A stretch of 64,000 nucleotides of DNA from Sphingomonas abietis (lineage in GTDB: Bacteria > Pseudomonadota > Alphaproteobacteria > Sphingomonadales > Sphingomonadaceae). A program made the translations under genes and the position numbers. Below the pieces are notes generated by a model. That model had not been told where the DNA came from, searched no databases, and saw only the letters and a program-made list of their open reading frames with translations. Shown one piece after another: positions 46,869 through 55,857 of this stretch. The stretch spans positions 2,267,001 through 2,331,000 of the forward strand of contig NZ_CP115174.1 in NCBI RefSeq assembly GCF_027625475.1. The letters are read 5' to 3'. How positions within the stretch are numbered: the stretch's first letter is position 1; every line of letters begins with the position of its first letter.

Positions 46869-46978
46869 GACCGTATTGCTCCATCTGTCAGCACAGTTTG
46901 ATCGAATTGTACTGCAAGTGTCTCTAGCGGTGCGCCGGCCTTCGAGCAAGACGGGCGGCGACCAAAAAGGAGGATATC

Positions 46979-47323
46979 ATGTCGTTCAGGAACCATGCGA
47001 CCGCGGTCGCTCTCGCCCTTTCCCTGGCCGCGCCGGTGACCGCTCGCGGCGTGGGCGACGACCTTACGACGAGCGTCGTGGTCAAGCGGATCGCCGTGCA
47101 TTCGCCCGCCGATGCGCGCCGGCTCGAACGGCGCCTGGGTGAGGCGGCGCTGGCCGTCTGCGGCGCCGAGGGCCATGAACTGTCCGAATACCGCAACGCC
47201 ATCCGCCGCTCCGCCTGCTATTCCGATGCCATGGCCGCCGCGCGCGCCAACGCCGGCATCGCCGACGCGAAGCGGAGCGCCATCGCGTTGGAGGCGCCGT
47301 CCGCTGCGAGCGGGAGGCCCTGA
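46979..47323 (+). CDS. UrcA-family small secreted protein
   Basis: 114 aa. Signal peptide to about residue 22. The body has the UrcA pattern: a DLTTSVVVKRIAVHSPADARRLERRL stretch then AVCG and a later Cys (SACYSDAMAAA), forming one likely disulphide. These proteins are common in sphingomonads and caulobacters and their function is unknown. It overlaps the LysE gene (TGATG), so they are translationally coupled. AGGAGG stands 5-10 nt before the ATG. Confidence 0.8.
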   Translation: MSFRNHATAVALALSLAAPVTARGVGDDLTTSVVVKRIAVHSPADARRLERRLGEAALAVCGAEGHELSEYRNAIRRSACYSDAMAAARANAGIADAKRSAIALEAPSAASGRP

Positions 47324-47937
47324 TGCAGGCGGCCACGCTGATCACCTTGCTGTCCTTCTGCTTCGTGTCGTCGATCACCCCCGGGCCGAACAACATGATG
47401 CTGCTCTCCTCCGGCGCGACGTTCGGGTTGCGCCGGACAGTCCCTCACATCCTCGGCATTTCCGGCGGTTGCGCGGTCATGGTGCTGGTGCTCGGCTGGA
47501 GCGTCGCAGGCCTCTCCGATCGCCTGCCGTGGCTGTTTGTCAGCCTCCATATCGTGTCCACCGCTTATCTTCTGTGGTTGGCCTGGCGAATCGCGACGTC
47601 GACCGGTCTCCGCGAGGATGGCCGCCGCAGTCGCCCGCTGACGACGCTCGACGCGGCGGCCTTCCAGTGGGTGAACCCCAAGGCATGGGCGATGGTGCTG
47701 GGAGCGGTGGCGAGCTTCGCGCGAACCGATCACCTTGTGTCCGATGTGCCGCTGATCGCGCTCGTGCTGGCACTGGTCGGTTTGCCATGCATCGTGACAT
47801 GGGCGGGATCGGGATCGATGCTCAAGGCATGGCTGTCGCGTCCGATCGTGCTGCGCCGCTTCAATGTCGCAATGGCGCTCCTGCTGGTCGCCTCGATCCT
47901 GCCCGGCATCTGGCAGGCGGTGACGCGAACCGCGTGA
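47323..47937 (+). CDS. LysE/RhtB-family amino-acid exporter
   Basis: 204 aa with six membrane helices. The conserved first-helix/loop motif SSITPGPNNMMLLSSGATFGLRR and the later QWVNPKAWAMVLGA mark the RhtB family, which exports amino acids or related compounds by proton exchange. It is divergent from a MocR regulator, which may sense the exported compound or its transamination product. Confidence 0.9.
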   Translation: MQAATLITLLSFCFVSSITPGPNNMMLLSSGATFGLRRTVPHILGISGGCAVMVLVLGWSVAGLSDRLPWLFVSLHIVSTAYLLWLAWRIATSTGLREDGRRSRPLTTLDAAAFQWVNPKAWAMVLGAVASFARTDHLVSDVPLIALVLALVGLPCIVTWAGSGSMLKAWLSRPIVLRRFNVAMALLLVASILPGIWQAVTRTA

Positions 47938-48061
47938 GGCTGCCCAGCCACGGATAAGCGCGGGCAAAGAACCACGCCATGCGCATCGATGCGCAACACT
48001 CTGGCTTGAGTGGCGAATAGGACACAATATTGCAAAAGGTTTCATGCGCCCGTCTATTATA

Positions 48062-48089
48062 TTGACACATTCCCGCGCCCTCGTAACTT
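48062..48089 (+). promoter_or_regulatory. Sigma-70-like promoter upstream of the TonB-dependent receptor
   Basis: TTGACA (48062-48067), a 16-nt spacer, then TAACTT (48084-48089), about 68 bp before the receptor's ATG. The -35 matches the consensus exactly; the -10 is weak. Confidence 0.45.
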
Positions 48090-48157
48090 TTCGGAAACAA
48101 AGTGGAGAGGGTGCCCGAACCGTCGATCGGATTTCTTCGAGATCGGGGGGTATCGTC

Positions 48158-50821
48158 ATGAATCATGCACGCAAGACGCTTGCAAGGGGGGCCTTGTTCG
48201 CCACTGTCGCAACCACATCGCTGATATTAGCCAATCAAGCCCGTGCTGCGCAGGCCGATGCGCCCGTTGCGGCGGCGTCCGCTGCGCCGGCCGTTGACGA
48301 CACCATCATCGTCACCGGCACGCGCCGCACCGACCGGACGGTGACGGATTCGCCATCGCCGATCGATGTGATTACCGCCGCCGATCTGCGGACCCAGCCC
48401 ACCGCCAATATCATCGACAGTCTCAAGAATATCATCCCGTCTTTCTTCGTCGGCCAGAATACGATCTCGGATGCGTCGAGCTTTGTACGGTCTCCCTCGC
48501 TGCGTGGTCTTCCCGGCGACGAGGTGCTGGTGCAGTTGAACGGCAAGCGATATAATCGCTCCTCTCTGGTCCAGGTCTATACCGGTGGCGATACCGGCCT
48601 TTCCTTCGGCGCGCAGGCGCCCGATATCTCGGCCATTCCTTCGATCGCGATCAGCAATGTCCAGGTGCTGCGCGACGGTGCGACCGCGCAATATGGCTCC
48701 GATGCGATCGGCGGCGTCATGAACTTCGGCCTGCGCAAGGATGCCGGTTTCGAGGTGCAGGGCCGCTGGGGCCAATATTATGCGGGTGACGGCGACAGCC
48801 GCCAGATCGCCGCGGATGGCGGCGTGAAGCTCGGCGAACGAGGATTCATCAACGTCGCCGGCGAATATAATGACGATCTCGGCACCAGCCGGGGCCATCA
48901 GCCGCCGGGTGCCTATTATCTTGCGCAAGCTCAACCGGGACTGGCCGATCAGATTCCCAACGCAGGCAAGGACAAGGCGCAAATCTGGGGTACGTCACCC
49001 TCGCACGGCTATAAAATCACCGTGAATGCCGGCTTCGACGTCACCTCGAACAGCGAATTATATGCTTTCGGCAACTTCGCCCGTACCCACACCGACGAGA
49101 GCTTCAACTATCGCCGTCCGGTCGCTTTCCCGTTGTCCGCAGGCGGCGCGCCGATCGACAACGGCACCGCCATCACCAACACCGGCATCAGCCGCAACGG
49201 CGCCTATGCCCCGGTCTATCTCACCCCTTGCCCGGCGGGCAGCGCCACCTGCCCGGCAGGCGGCTTCGTCGTCGACAGCAACACCTGGAGCGCCGCCACG
49301 CTCTATCCCGGCGGCTTCACGCCGCGCTTCGTCGGCGTGACCAAGGAGGCCTTCGGTACGGCCGGCTGGAAGGGCCATCTCGACGATGGCTTCACCTGGG
49401 ATTTGTCAGGCTCGGTCAGCCGCCACGAACTCGCGCTGTCCATGTATGACTCGCTCAACTCGTCCTACGGCCCGCAGACCCAGACGAAATTCGATTTCGG
49501 CAGCTTCATCCAGAAGGAACAGGACGTCAATCTCGACCTGACCTATCCGCTGGAGGTCGGCTTCGCGAGCCCGATCACCATCTCCGGCGGCGGCGAATAT
49601 CGTAACGAGACCTTCAGCGCGACGCCAGGCGACGAGCAGGGCTATGCGGCGGGCCCCTATGCCGCCCAGACGCTCTACACCCAGACCTCGCCAGGGGTCT
49701 ATACGCGCAGCGGCACGGCGGCGCAGGGTGCCGGCGCAAGCGGTTATGCCGGCGGCAACCCGGCCTTCACCGGGTCGTGGAGCCAGAAGAGCTACGCCTT
49801 CTACGTCGGTGCCGAGACCGACATCACCCAGAAGCTCACCGTCGGTGCGATGGGGCGCTACGAACATTATAGCGATTTCGGCAGCGCCAAGGTCTGGAAG
49901 GCCAACGGCCTGTGGAAGGCGACGCCCTGGCTGTCGCTGCGCGGGACGGTCGGCACCGGTTTCCACGCGCCGACTCCCGGCCAGTCGCACGATGCGGTCG
50001 TGACCACCAGCTTCCTGGCCGGCAACGCGATCCAGCAGGGCACCTATCCCGTGGGCAGCGCACCCTCGCTCTATTTCGGATCGAAGCCGCTCAAGCCGGA
50101 GAAATCGACCAACTGGGGCGTCGGCGCGGTGCTGAAGCCGCTATCGCGGGTGACGCTGACCGTCGACTATTACAACATCAAGGTCAGAAACCGCATCTTC
50201 CTGTCGCAATCCTTCCCGGTTACGGCGGCCGACATCGCCATCCAGCCGGCGCTTGCGGCGGTGGGGGCCGGCGGCACGGTCCAATATTTCACCAACGCGC
50301 TCGATACGCTGACCCGTGGTATCGATGTCGTCGGCTCGTACCACACGCAAGTGCTCGGCGGGGCGCTCAACCTGACGCTCGCCTATAATTACAACAAGAG
50401 CACGGTCTCCAAATATGACGCCGCAGCGATCAGCAATGCGCAGATCATCGACATCAACAGCCTCGCGCCGAAGCATCGCATCATCACCTCGGCGGCGTGG
50501 TCGATCGGCGATTTCGCCATAAATGCGCGCGAGAATTTCTACAGTTCGTGGCGCGACGAGGTCGATTATCCCGGCCAGAAATTCGGGTCCAAATTTACGA
50601 CCGATCTGGATCTGAGCTACACGGCGATGCAGCATTACACGCTGACCGTCGGCGCGAACAACCTGTTCAGCAACCATCCCGACAAGATCAAGGCGTCCTC
50701 CAGCAACCCGATCTACACCGCGACCAACAGCCTGCTCGACGGATCGGTCTATCCGCGCATCGGCGGTCCATTCGGCTTCAACGGCGGCTTCTACTATGTC
50801 CGCCTGCGCGTGAAATACTGA
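48158..50821 (+). CDS. TonB-dependent outer-membrane receptor
   Basis: 887 aa from ATG 48158 (GGGGGG site 7 nt upstream). Signal peptide to about residue 31. A TonB-box-like DDTIIVTGTRR follows, then the plug domain (about 55-175) with VLRDGATAQYGSDAIGGVMNF. The barrel begins near 190 and ends YYVRLRVKY with the terminal aromatic residue required for outer-membrane assembly. The C-terminal part carries the receptor's NNLFSNHPDKI signature. It imports a large substrate using TonB energy. No linked enzymes identify the substrate. Confidence 0.93.
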   Translation: MNHARKTLARGALFATVATTSLILANQARAAQADAPVAAASAAPAVDDTIIVTGTRRTDRTVTDSPSPIDVITAADLRTQPTANIIDSLKNIIPSFFVGQNTISDASSFVRSPSLRGLPGDEVLVQLNGKRYNRSSLVQVYTGGDTGLSFGAQAPDISAIPSIAISNVQVLRDGATAQYGSDAIGGVMNFGLRKDAGFEVQGRWGQYYAGDGDSRQIAADGGVKLGERGFINVAGEYNDDLGTSRGHQPPGAYYLAQAQPGLADQIPNAGKDKAQIWGTSPSHGYKITVNAGFDVTSNSELYAFGNFARTHTDESFNYRRPVAFPLSAGGAPIDNGTAITNTGISRNGAYAPVYLTPCPAGSATCPAGGFVVDSNTWSAATLYPGGFTPRFVGVTKEAFGTAGWKGHLDDGFTWDLSGSVSRHELALSMYDSLNSSYGPQTQTKFDFGSFIQKEQDVNLDLTYPLEVGFASPITISGGGEYRNETFSATPGDEQGYAAGPYAAQTLYTQTSPGVYTRSGTAAQGAGASGYAGGNPAFTGSWSQKSYAFYVGAETDITQKLTVGAMGRYEHYSDFGSAKVWKANGLWKATPWLSLRGTVGTGFHAPTPGQSHDAVVTTSFLAGNAIQQGTYPVGSAPSLYFGSKPLKPEKSTNWGVGAVLKPLSRVTLTVDYYNIKVRNRIFLSQSFPVTAADIAIQPALAAVGAGGTVQYFTNALDTLTRGIDVVGSYHTQVLGGALNLTLAYNYNKSTVSKYDAAAISNAQIIDINSLAPKHRIITSAAWSIGDFAINARENFYSSWRDEVDYPGQKFGSKFTTDLDLSYTAMQHYTLTVGANNLFSNHPDKIKASSSNPIYTATNSLLDGSVYPRIGGPFGFNGGFYYVRLRVKY

Positions 50822-50859
50822 GCGCGGCCGACTGGATCCCGGTCTCCCGTCTTTCCGAA

Positions 50860-50894
50860 GGGGGCATGGCGGCCAGCATGGCCGCCATGCCCCC
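50860..50894. terminator. Perfect 16-bp stem-loop after the TonB-dependent receptor
   Basis: GGGGGCATGGCGGCCA and its exact complement are separated by GCA, 38 bp after the receptor stop. There is no T-tract (CTCACTG follows). It should fold strongly in RNA and probably terminates or stabilises the receptor message. Confidence 0.55.
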
Positions 50895-51067
50895 TCACTG
50901 ACCGTTTCGACCCGGCAACCGAAGCGGCCCACATCCCACCTGTCAGGATCGCCGTCGACGCGTCCTGGTCGACACATGCTGACGTCTGCCCTCGGCATCG
51001 CCGCTGCCGTCATCCTCCGGCTCGACCGCGCTGCCCCGGGGCTGACTATGACGCCACGCTGATATGA

Positions 51068-51817
51068 TCACGATCCCAGGAAAGCGCGCAAGGCACCATG
51101 GAGCCAAGGATAATGATCCTCGGCATGGGTGCTCAGCCTGGATTTGAGATCGCGTGTTTGATCGTCGGCCAGCACCTCGAGCGCTCCTGAGGCGATGCCA
51201 TCATAAGCGAGGGAAACGACATGTTCCGGGCTGCTCTTCGGCACGTCATATTGACCGGACATCGGCGTGTCGATCATGCCGACCAGAAGCCCCACCACCT
51301 GGGTGCCTTGCCCCTCCAGCGCGAAGCGCAGACCATTGGTCGCCGACCATGCCGCGGCTTTCGAAGCGGCGTAGATCGTGGGCAGGCTGACCCACACTGA
51401 CGACGACAAGATGTTCACCAGAGTGCCGCCGCCATGAGCGGCCAGCACCGGCGCGAAAGCGGTGGCGACGCGGAGTGTCCCAAAAAAATTGGTTTCGAAG
51501 ATGCGACGGGCTTCGTCTTCCGGGCCGAAAAGCGTGTCTTCCGCCGGCGCGATCGCCGCGTTGTTGATGAGCATGTCGACATCGGCGGCCGCGGCGACCG
51601 CGCCAATAACGGCATCGGCATCGGTGATGTCGAGAGCCAGCGGCTGGATGCGCGGATCGCCCCAGCTTTTCGGCGTTCGTGCCGCCGCATACACCTTCGC
51701 AGCGCCGCGTTCGAGCGCCTGGTACACGAATTGCTCGCCCAGCCCGCCATTGGCCCCGGTAATCAGGACGGTTCGGCCGGCGAGAGTGGCGACCGGCTTG
51801 CTTGAGGACAGGTTCAT
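51068..51817 (-). CDS. Short-chain dehydrogenase/reductase next to TetR
   Basis: 249 aa. TGANGGLG near residues 20-27, the NNAA motif at about 85 and the SSSVWVSLPTIYAASKAA active site with Ser, Tyr and Lys. The 250-residue length and the N-terminal extension of about 14 residues are normal for the SDR5C-like group. It is divergent from a TetR regulator over 75 bp with a strong palindrome, so it is probably induced by the TetR ligand. Substrate unknown. Confidence 0.9.
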   Translation of the reverse strand: MNLSSSKPVATLAGRTVLITGANGGLGEQFVYQALERGAAKVYAAARTPKSWGDPRIQPLALDITDADAVIGAVAAAADVDMLINNAAIAPAEDTLFGPEDEARRIFETNFFGTLRVATAFAPVLAAHGGGTLVNILSSSVWVSLPTIYAASKAAAWSATNGLRFALEGQGTQVVGLLVGMIDTPMSGQYDVPKSSPEHVVSLAYDGIASGALEVLADDQTRDLKSRLSTHAEDHYPWLHGALRAFLGS

Positions 51818-51855
51818 GAGCTACTCCGAATTCAAGTGGGTGTATCCCCATATTT

Positions 51856-51876
51856 ATCTGGGGAGTCACCCCATAT
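51856..51876. promoter_or_regulatory. TetR-type operator in the SDR/TetR divergent gap
   Basis: ATCTGGGG-AGTCA-CCCCATAT is a 21-bp dyad with 7 of 8 arm pairs matching. A further CCCCATAT half-site starts at 51846, 23 bp before the copy in the dyad. The dyad lies 17 bp before the TetR start and 38 bp from the SDR start, so one protein could cover both promoters. Confidence 0.65.
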
Positions 51877-51892
51877 AGTCAAGGGCGGAATG

Positions 51893-52483
51893 ATGACTGT
51901 CGACCGAGGCTCGCCTGTGCCACGCCCCATGCGTGCCGATGCCCGCCGGAATCGCGATGCGATCCTCCGCGCGGCCCGCGACGTCTTCGAACTGGAGGGC
52001 GTGCTCGCCTCGATCGACAAGATCGCGATCCAGGCTGGTGTCGGGAACGCCACGCTCTACCGGAACTTCCCGACGCGGGAGGATCTGCTGGCGGCGGTCA
52101 TGGGGGCGGACCTCGCCGAGGCGCAGGCGAAGGCCGATGCCTTGATGCAAGACGAACGCCCTCGTCAGGGGCTCGCCGAATGGTTGGCCTGGCTGACCTG
52201 GCGACTACGGATCTGGCACGATCTGCCGCAATGCGTCGCAGACGCGCAGGCTGCGCCGAACTCGTCAATGAACCCGGCCGTGTCCATGCTGGTGACCCAG
52301 ACCGGCGCGTTGGCCGAGCGAGCGCGCCAGGCGGGGGATGCGATCGGTTCGGTCTCCGCGACCGAGCTGTTCGAATTGGTCACCGCGCTGTCGTGGGCAG
52401 TCGATCGCTTCGGCGATGACGAGACGGCGGCACGAAGGCGCGTCGAGGTCGCGACAGCCGGGCTTTTTACGCCGCGAAGCTAA
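51893..52483 (+). CDS. TetR-family transcriptional repressor
   Basis: 196 aa from ATG 51893 (ATG 51890 immediately before it is equally possible; AAGGGCGG precedes). The N-terminal helix-turn-helix reads RRNRDAILRAARDVFELEG, then IDKIAIQAGVGNATLYRNFPTREDLL. The C-terminal ligand domain is all helical. It is divergent from the SDR gene at 51068, with the operator described above. An inducer is not evident. Confidence 0.9.
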   Translation: MTVDRGSPVPRPMRADARRNRDAILRAARDVFELEGVLASIDKIAIQAGVGNATLYRNFPTREDLLAAVMGADLAEAQAKADALMQDERPRQGLAEWLAWLTWRLRIWHDLPQCVADAQAAPNSSMNPAVSMLVTQTGALAERARQAGDAIGSVSATELFELVTALSWAVDRFGDDETAARRRVEVATAGLFTPRS

Positions 52484-52583
52484 GGCGGACGGCATCGGTC
52501 GAGATCGCGCGGCGCGAGCATGGTCCTGGCGACCGTGCCGGAAATACCGACTTCGCTCGGGCCATTGGAGAGCGCCCGCGGAT

Positions 52584-52985
52584 TTACAGCCCGATGGCGG
52601 CCAGCCCCGCGGCGGCGACCTGTTCGTACTGTGGCGAAAGGCCGCCCGACACGCCGACCGCGCCGGCGCATCTGCCGTCTTTCATCGCCGGCAGCGCGCC
52701 CTGGAGAGGGAGGCGATCGGTCAGGGCCAGCATGGTCGGGCGGTCGGCGGCGAGTTTTTCGGCCGCGGCCGAGGGCGCACGGTTCATCGCCGATGTCTCC
52801 GCCTTGCGCAGCGCGACGTCGGCGGTCGCGTAGCCGGCCCCGTCCGACCGTACCAGACTGAGCAGCCGGCCGGCATCATCGACGACGGCGACGCTCATCG
52901 CCCATCCGTTCTTTTGCGCTTCCAGCTGACAGGCGGCGGTGATCGCAGCGGCATCGGCAGCATCGAGGACGGTCTTGGTGATCAT
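52584..52985 (-). CDS. GlcG/HbpS-family small haem- or cofactor-binding-like protein
   Basis: 133 aa, DUF336 fold. AACQLEAQKNGWAMSVAVVDDAGRLLSLVRSDGAG and a Gly-rich end GAVGVSGGLSPQYEQVAAAGLAAI are family hallmarks. GlcG proteins accompany glycolate and aromatic catabolic genes, and HbpS binds haem; here the role is unknown. It lies 217 bp downstream of the aldo/keto reductase with a long hairpin between, so it may be transcribed separately. The C-terminus lies in the gap before the TetR gene. Confidence 0.85.
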   Translation of the reverse strand: MITKTVLDAADAAAITAACQLEAQKNGWAMSVAVVDDAGRLLSLVRSDGAGYATADVALRKAETSAMNRAPSAAAEKLAADRPTMLALTDRLPLQGALPAMKDGRCAGAVGVSGGLSPQYEQVAAAGLAAIGL

Positions 52986-53145
52986 GGGATCGATCCGATC
53001 TGTGGGTATCGAGATGAACCGCCGGGTCAGGCGGCCTGCGCGCCGAGCGCCTGCTCGAACTCCGCCGGCCGATATCGACGCGGCTGGTGCCGGCGGTCGG
53101 GGGCGTCTGCTGGATCCTCACGGTCTCCGGTTTTGGAGAGGGGGA

Positions 53146-53178
53146 TCCGACACCGAGGCGCGGCGCCTCGGTGTCGGA
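53146..53178. repeat. Perfect 16-bp inverted repeat between AKR and GlcG genes
   Basis: TCCGACACCGAGGCGC is followed, after one base, by its exact complement. A direct copy of the inner CTCGGTGTC recurs at 53195-53203, reaching the AKR stop. It forms a very stable hairpin without a T-tract. It may act as an RNA terminator or protector after the AKR gene, or mark a small repeat family. Confidence 0.6.
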
Positions 53179-53201
53179 CATCCAGGGGAGCGAACTCGGT
53201 G

Positions 53202-54239
53202 TCAGGCGGCGCGGATGGGGGCCTTCTCGTTGAGGATCGGGAAGCCGCGCTGATGCCAGACCGGATAGGCGGCAGGCGCATCGCTGGCGGTGTCGAGCTT
53301 GGCGATCTGCTCGGCCGTCAGCGCCCAGCCGACCGCCCCGACATTCTCGATCAGTTGCTCCTCATTGCGGGCGCCGATGATGACATTGGCGACGGTCGGG
53401 CGCTGGAGCAGCCAGTTGAGCGCGATCTGCGGGATCGTCTTGCCGGTCTCGGCCGCGACCTCGTCGAGCGCATCGACGATCCTGAACAGCCGCTCTTCCT
53501 CGAAATGCGGACCGGTGCCGGCGATGTCATGGGCGCGGGTGCCGGGCTTGGCCGGCTGGTCGCGCCGGATCTTGCCGGTGAGCTTGCCCCAGCCGAGCGG
53601 GCTCCAGATCAGCGCGCCGACCCCCTGGTCGGCCCCGAGCGGCATCAGCTCCCACTCATAATCGCGGTTGAGCAGCGAGTAATAGACCTGGTCCGCGACA
53701 TGGCGCGGATAGCCGTAACGATCCGAGGCACCGAGCGACTTCATCAGATGCCAGCCCGAGAAGTTCGACGCGCCAACATAACGGATCTTGCCGTCGCGGA
53801 CGAGCTGATCGAGCGCCGACATCGTCTCCTCGACCGGCGTGTTATAATCCTGGCCGTGCAGCTGGAGGAGATCGATGTGATCGGTGCCCAGCCGCCCGAG
53901 CGCCTTCTCGACGGCTCCGATCAGGTGGAAGCGCGACGAGCCATAGTCATTGGGGCCGTCCCCGGTCGGGAAGGTGGCCTTGGTCGAGATCAGCACGCGA
54001 TCGCGCTTGCCCTTGATCGCGCCGCCCAGGATCGTCTCGGCGAGGCCGCCGGAATAGACGTCCGCACTGTCGAACAAGGTGACGCCATGATCGAGGCAGA
54101 CGTCGATCAGGCGGGAGGCACCGCCGGCATCCGTCGAGCCCCACGCCTTGAAGAAGTCGCCGGCGCCGCCGAAGGTGGCGGTGCCGAAGCTGAGGGCGGG
54201 AACACGAAGGCCTGAGGCGCCCAAGCGGCGATATTCCAT
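53202..54239 (-). CDS. Aldo/keto reductase
   Basis: 345 aa TIM-barrel NADPH oxidoreductase. Catalytic tetrad in order: Asp and Tyr in LFDSADVYSGG, Lys in VLISTKATFPTGDG, His in DLLQLHGQDYNTP. The NADPH-binding end reads TVANVIIGARNEEQL. The start MEYRRLGASGLRVPALSFGT is typical of the AKR11/YghZ-like group, which reduces aldehydes and ketones. It lies 40 bp after the SDR gene at 54280 and is probably cotranscribed with it. Confidence 0.92.
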   Translation of the reverse strand: MEYRRLGASGLRVPALSFGTATFGGAGDFFKAWGSTDAGGASRLIDVCLDHGVTLFDSADVYSGGLAETILGGAIKGKRDRVLISTKATFPTGDGPNDYGSSRFHLIGAVEKALGRLGTDHIDLLQLHGQDYNTPVEETMSALDQLVRDGKIRYVGASNFSGWHLMKSLGASDRYGYPRHVADQVYYSLLNRDYEWELMPLGADQGVGALIWSPLGWGKLTGKIRRDQPAKPGTRAHDIAGTGPHFEEERLFRIVDALDEVAAETGKTIPQIALNWLLQRPTVANVIIGARNEEQLIENVGAVGWALTAEQIAKLDTASDAPAAYPVWHQRGFPILNEKAPIRAA

Positions 54240-54279
54240 GATGTCGTTCCTTTGATCGAAATGGAAGATGCGAACCTGT

Positions 54280-55011
54280 TCAGCTCATATACCAGCCGCC
54301 ATTGACGTTGATCGTCTGGCCGGTGACGTAGCCATTGCCGGCGAGCATCACCGCGACCGAGGAGACCTCGTCGGGCTGGCCGAAGCGGCCGAGCGGTATC
54401 TTGTCCGGGGTAATCGCGTCATTGCCCTTGAGCATGTCGGTCTCGATCAGCGCGGGGGCGATCGCGTTGGCGGTGATGCCTTCCTGGGCGAGCTGGCTGG
54501 CATAGCCGTGCATCAGTCCGATCAGGCCGGCCTTGCTCGCCGCATAATGCGGCCCGATCACGCCCCCCAGCTGCGCCGCGACCGATGACAGGATGATGAT
54601 CCGCCCGAAGCCTTGCGCCCGCATCGCCGGGAGAGCGGCCTGCGTCACGTAGAAGACCGAGCTCAGATTGACCCGGATCGTCTCGTCCCAGTCGGCGCTG
54701 GTGATCTGCGCGAGCGGCTTGCTGGGATTGATGCCGGCATTGTTGACGAGGATGTCGATCGTGCCCAGCGCCTCCGTGGCGGCACGAACAAGCCCCGCCG
54801 CGGCATCGGCATCGCCCAGATCGGCCGAAAGGGCTATAGATTTGCGGCCTCTGGCAACGATCTCGGCGGCCACCGCCGCCGCCGCCTCCCGGCCCTGGCG
54901 ATAGCCGATCGCGACATGCGCGCCGGCTTCGGCAAGCGCGATCGCAATCTCCCGGCCGATCCCCCGCGATCCGCCCGTCACCAGCGCAACCCTGTCGGCA
55001 AGATGATCCAT
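54280..55011 (-). CDS. SDR of the 3-oxoacyl-ACP reductase-like type
   Basis: 243 aa from ATG 55011 (AAGGA 6 nt upstream). TGGSRGIG is at 13-20, NNAGINPSKP near 88-97, then SSVAAQLGGVIGPHYAASKAGLIGLM with the Ser-Tyr-Lys triad, and the C-terminal VTGQTINVNGGWYM typical of FabG/PhaB-like enzymes. It is first in an operon with the aldo/keto reductase and divergent from TetR. The substrate may be a keto-acid or other ketone. Confidence 0.9.
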   Translation of the reverse strand: MDHLADRVALVTGGSRGIGREIAIALAEAGAHVAIGYRQGREAAAAVAAEIVARGRKSIALSADLGDADAAAGLVRAATEALGTIDILVNNAGINPSKPLAQITSADWDETIRVNLSSVFYVTQAALPAMRAQGFGRIIILSSVAAQLGGVIGPHYAASKAGLIGLMHGYASQLAQEGITANAIAPALIETDMLKGNDAITPDKIPLGRFGQPDEVSSVAVMLAGNGYVTGQTINVNGGWYMS

Positions 55012-55092
55012 ATGATGTCCTTCGGAATGCTGCCGCGTGGACGCCAGCCAATCTCCGCGGTTCGGTTGCGGCGACCGCTTGCTAGTGCTTAA

Positions 55093-55129
55093 TGCACATT
55101 GCTGTGCAGAGTTGCAAGCTTTGGTGCAA
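55093..55129. promoter_or_regulatory. Two dyads in the SDR/TetR divergent gap
   Basis: TGCACA-TTGC-TGTGCA (55093-55108) is a perfect 6-bp-arm palindrome. It is followed by TTGCA-N8-TGCAA (55112-55129). Both lie between the divergent SDR (55011) and TetR (55147) genes and are likely TetR binding sites. Confidence 0.5.
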
Positions 55130-55146
55130 AAGCTTATCGGGCTGGG

Positions 55147-55806
55147 ATGGTCCAGACGCCGGAACGCTCGATCTTTGATATTCTTGCGACGACGCTGCCG
55201 GCGCCGTCGAAGCGCGACGCGATCCTTGCAGCTGCCAGCCTCGTCTTCATCGGGCAGGGCTATGAGGGGGCCAGCATGGAGCTGGTGGCGCAGAAGGCCG
55301 GCGCGGTTCGCCGCACGGTCTACAACCAGTTTCCCGAGGGCAAGAAACAGCTGTTCCATGCCGTGGCGGAAAGGATGTGGCGGTCGTTTCCGGTCATGGA
55401 CATCGCGACCGACGAACAGGCGCTGGGTGATCCGGCCGAAGGGCTGCGCCGGATCGGCTACGGGATCGCGTCCTTCTGGGATCCACCGCTGGCCATCGAG
55501 TTCCTGCGCATGACGATCGGGGAATCCTCGCGCTTCCCGGAATTGATGCAGAGCTTCTTCGAAGTCGGGAAGACCCCGGCCGTCCGTGCCGTCACCGAAT
55601 ATATCACCACCCTGGGAGATCGCGGCGCGCTCACGATCGACGATCCGGACCTGGCTGCCCGCCATTTCCTCGGCCTGGTCGACGAGACCGTTCTATGGAT
55701 GCGGGTGATGGGAAGTTCGGCGTCGCTGACGACGAGCGAGATCGAGCGCGTCGTCGAGCGGGCCGTTTCGATCTTCCTGGGTCATTACCAGGCTAAACCG
55801 ACCTGA
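55147..55806 (+). CDS. TetR-family regulator
   Basis: 219 aa from ATG 55147 (start MVQTPERSIFD); the in-frame ATG at 55099 lies inside the first dyad and is unlikely. The helix-turn-helix is SKRDAILAAASLVFIGQGYEG, then MELVAQKAGAVRRTVYNQFP. A YhdJ/AefR-like C-terminal part (FRMTIGESSRFPEL) follows. It is divergent from the SDR/AKR operon and probably represses it. Confidence 0.9.
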   Translation: MVQTPERSIFDILATTLPAPSKRDAILAAASLVFIGQGYEGASMELVAQKAGAVRRTVYNQFPEGKKQLFHAVAERMWRSFPVMDIATDEQALGDPAEGLRRIGYGIASFWDPPLAIEFLRMTIGESSRFPELMQSFFEVGKTPAVRAVTEYITTLGDRGALTIDDPDLAARHFLGLVDETVLWMRVMGSSASLTTSEIERVVERAVSIFLGHYQAKPT

Positions 55807-55857
55807 GCCTGCAGACCTCATAAGTCCGCAGCCAACGCCGCATGGAGGGCGCCGCGC

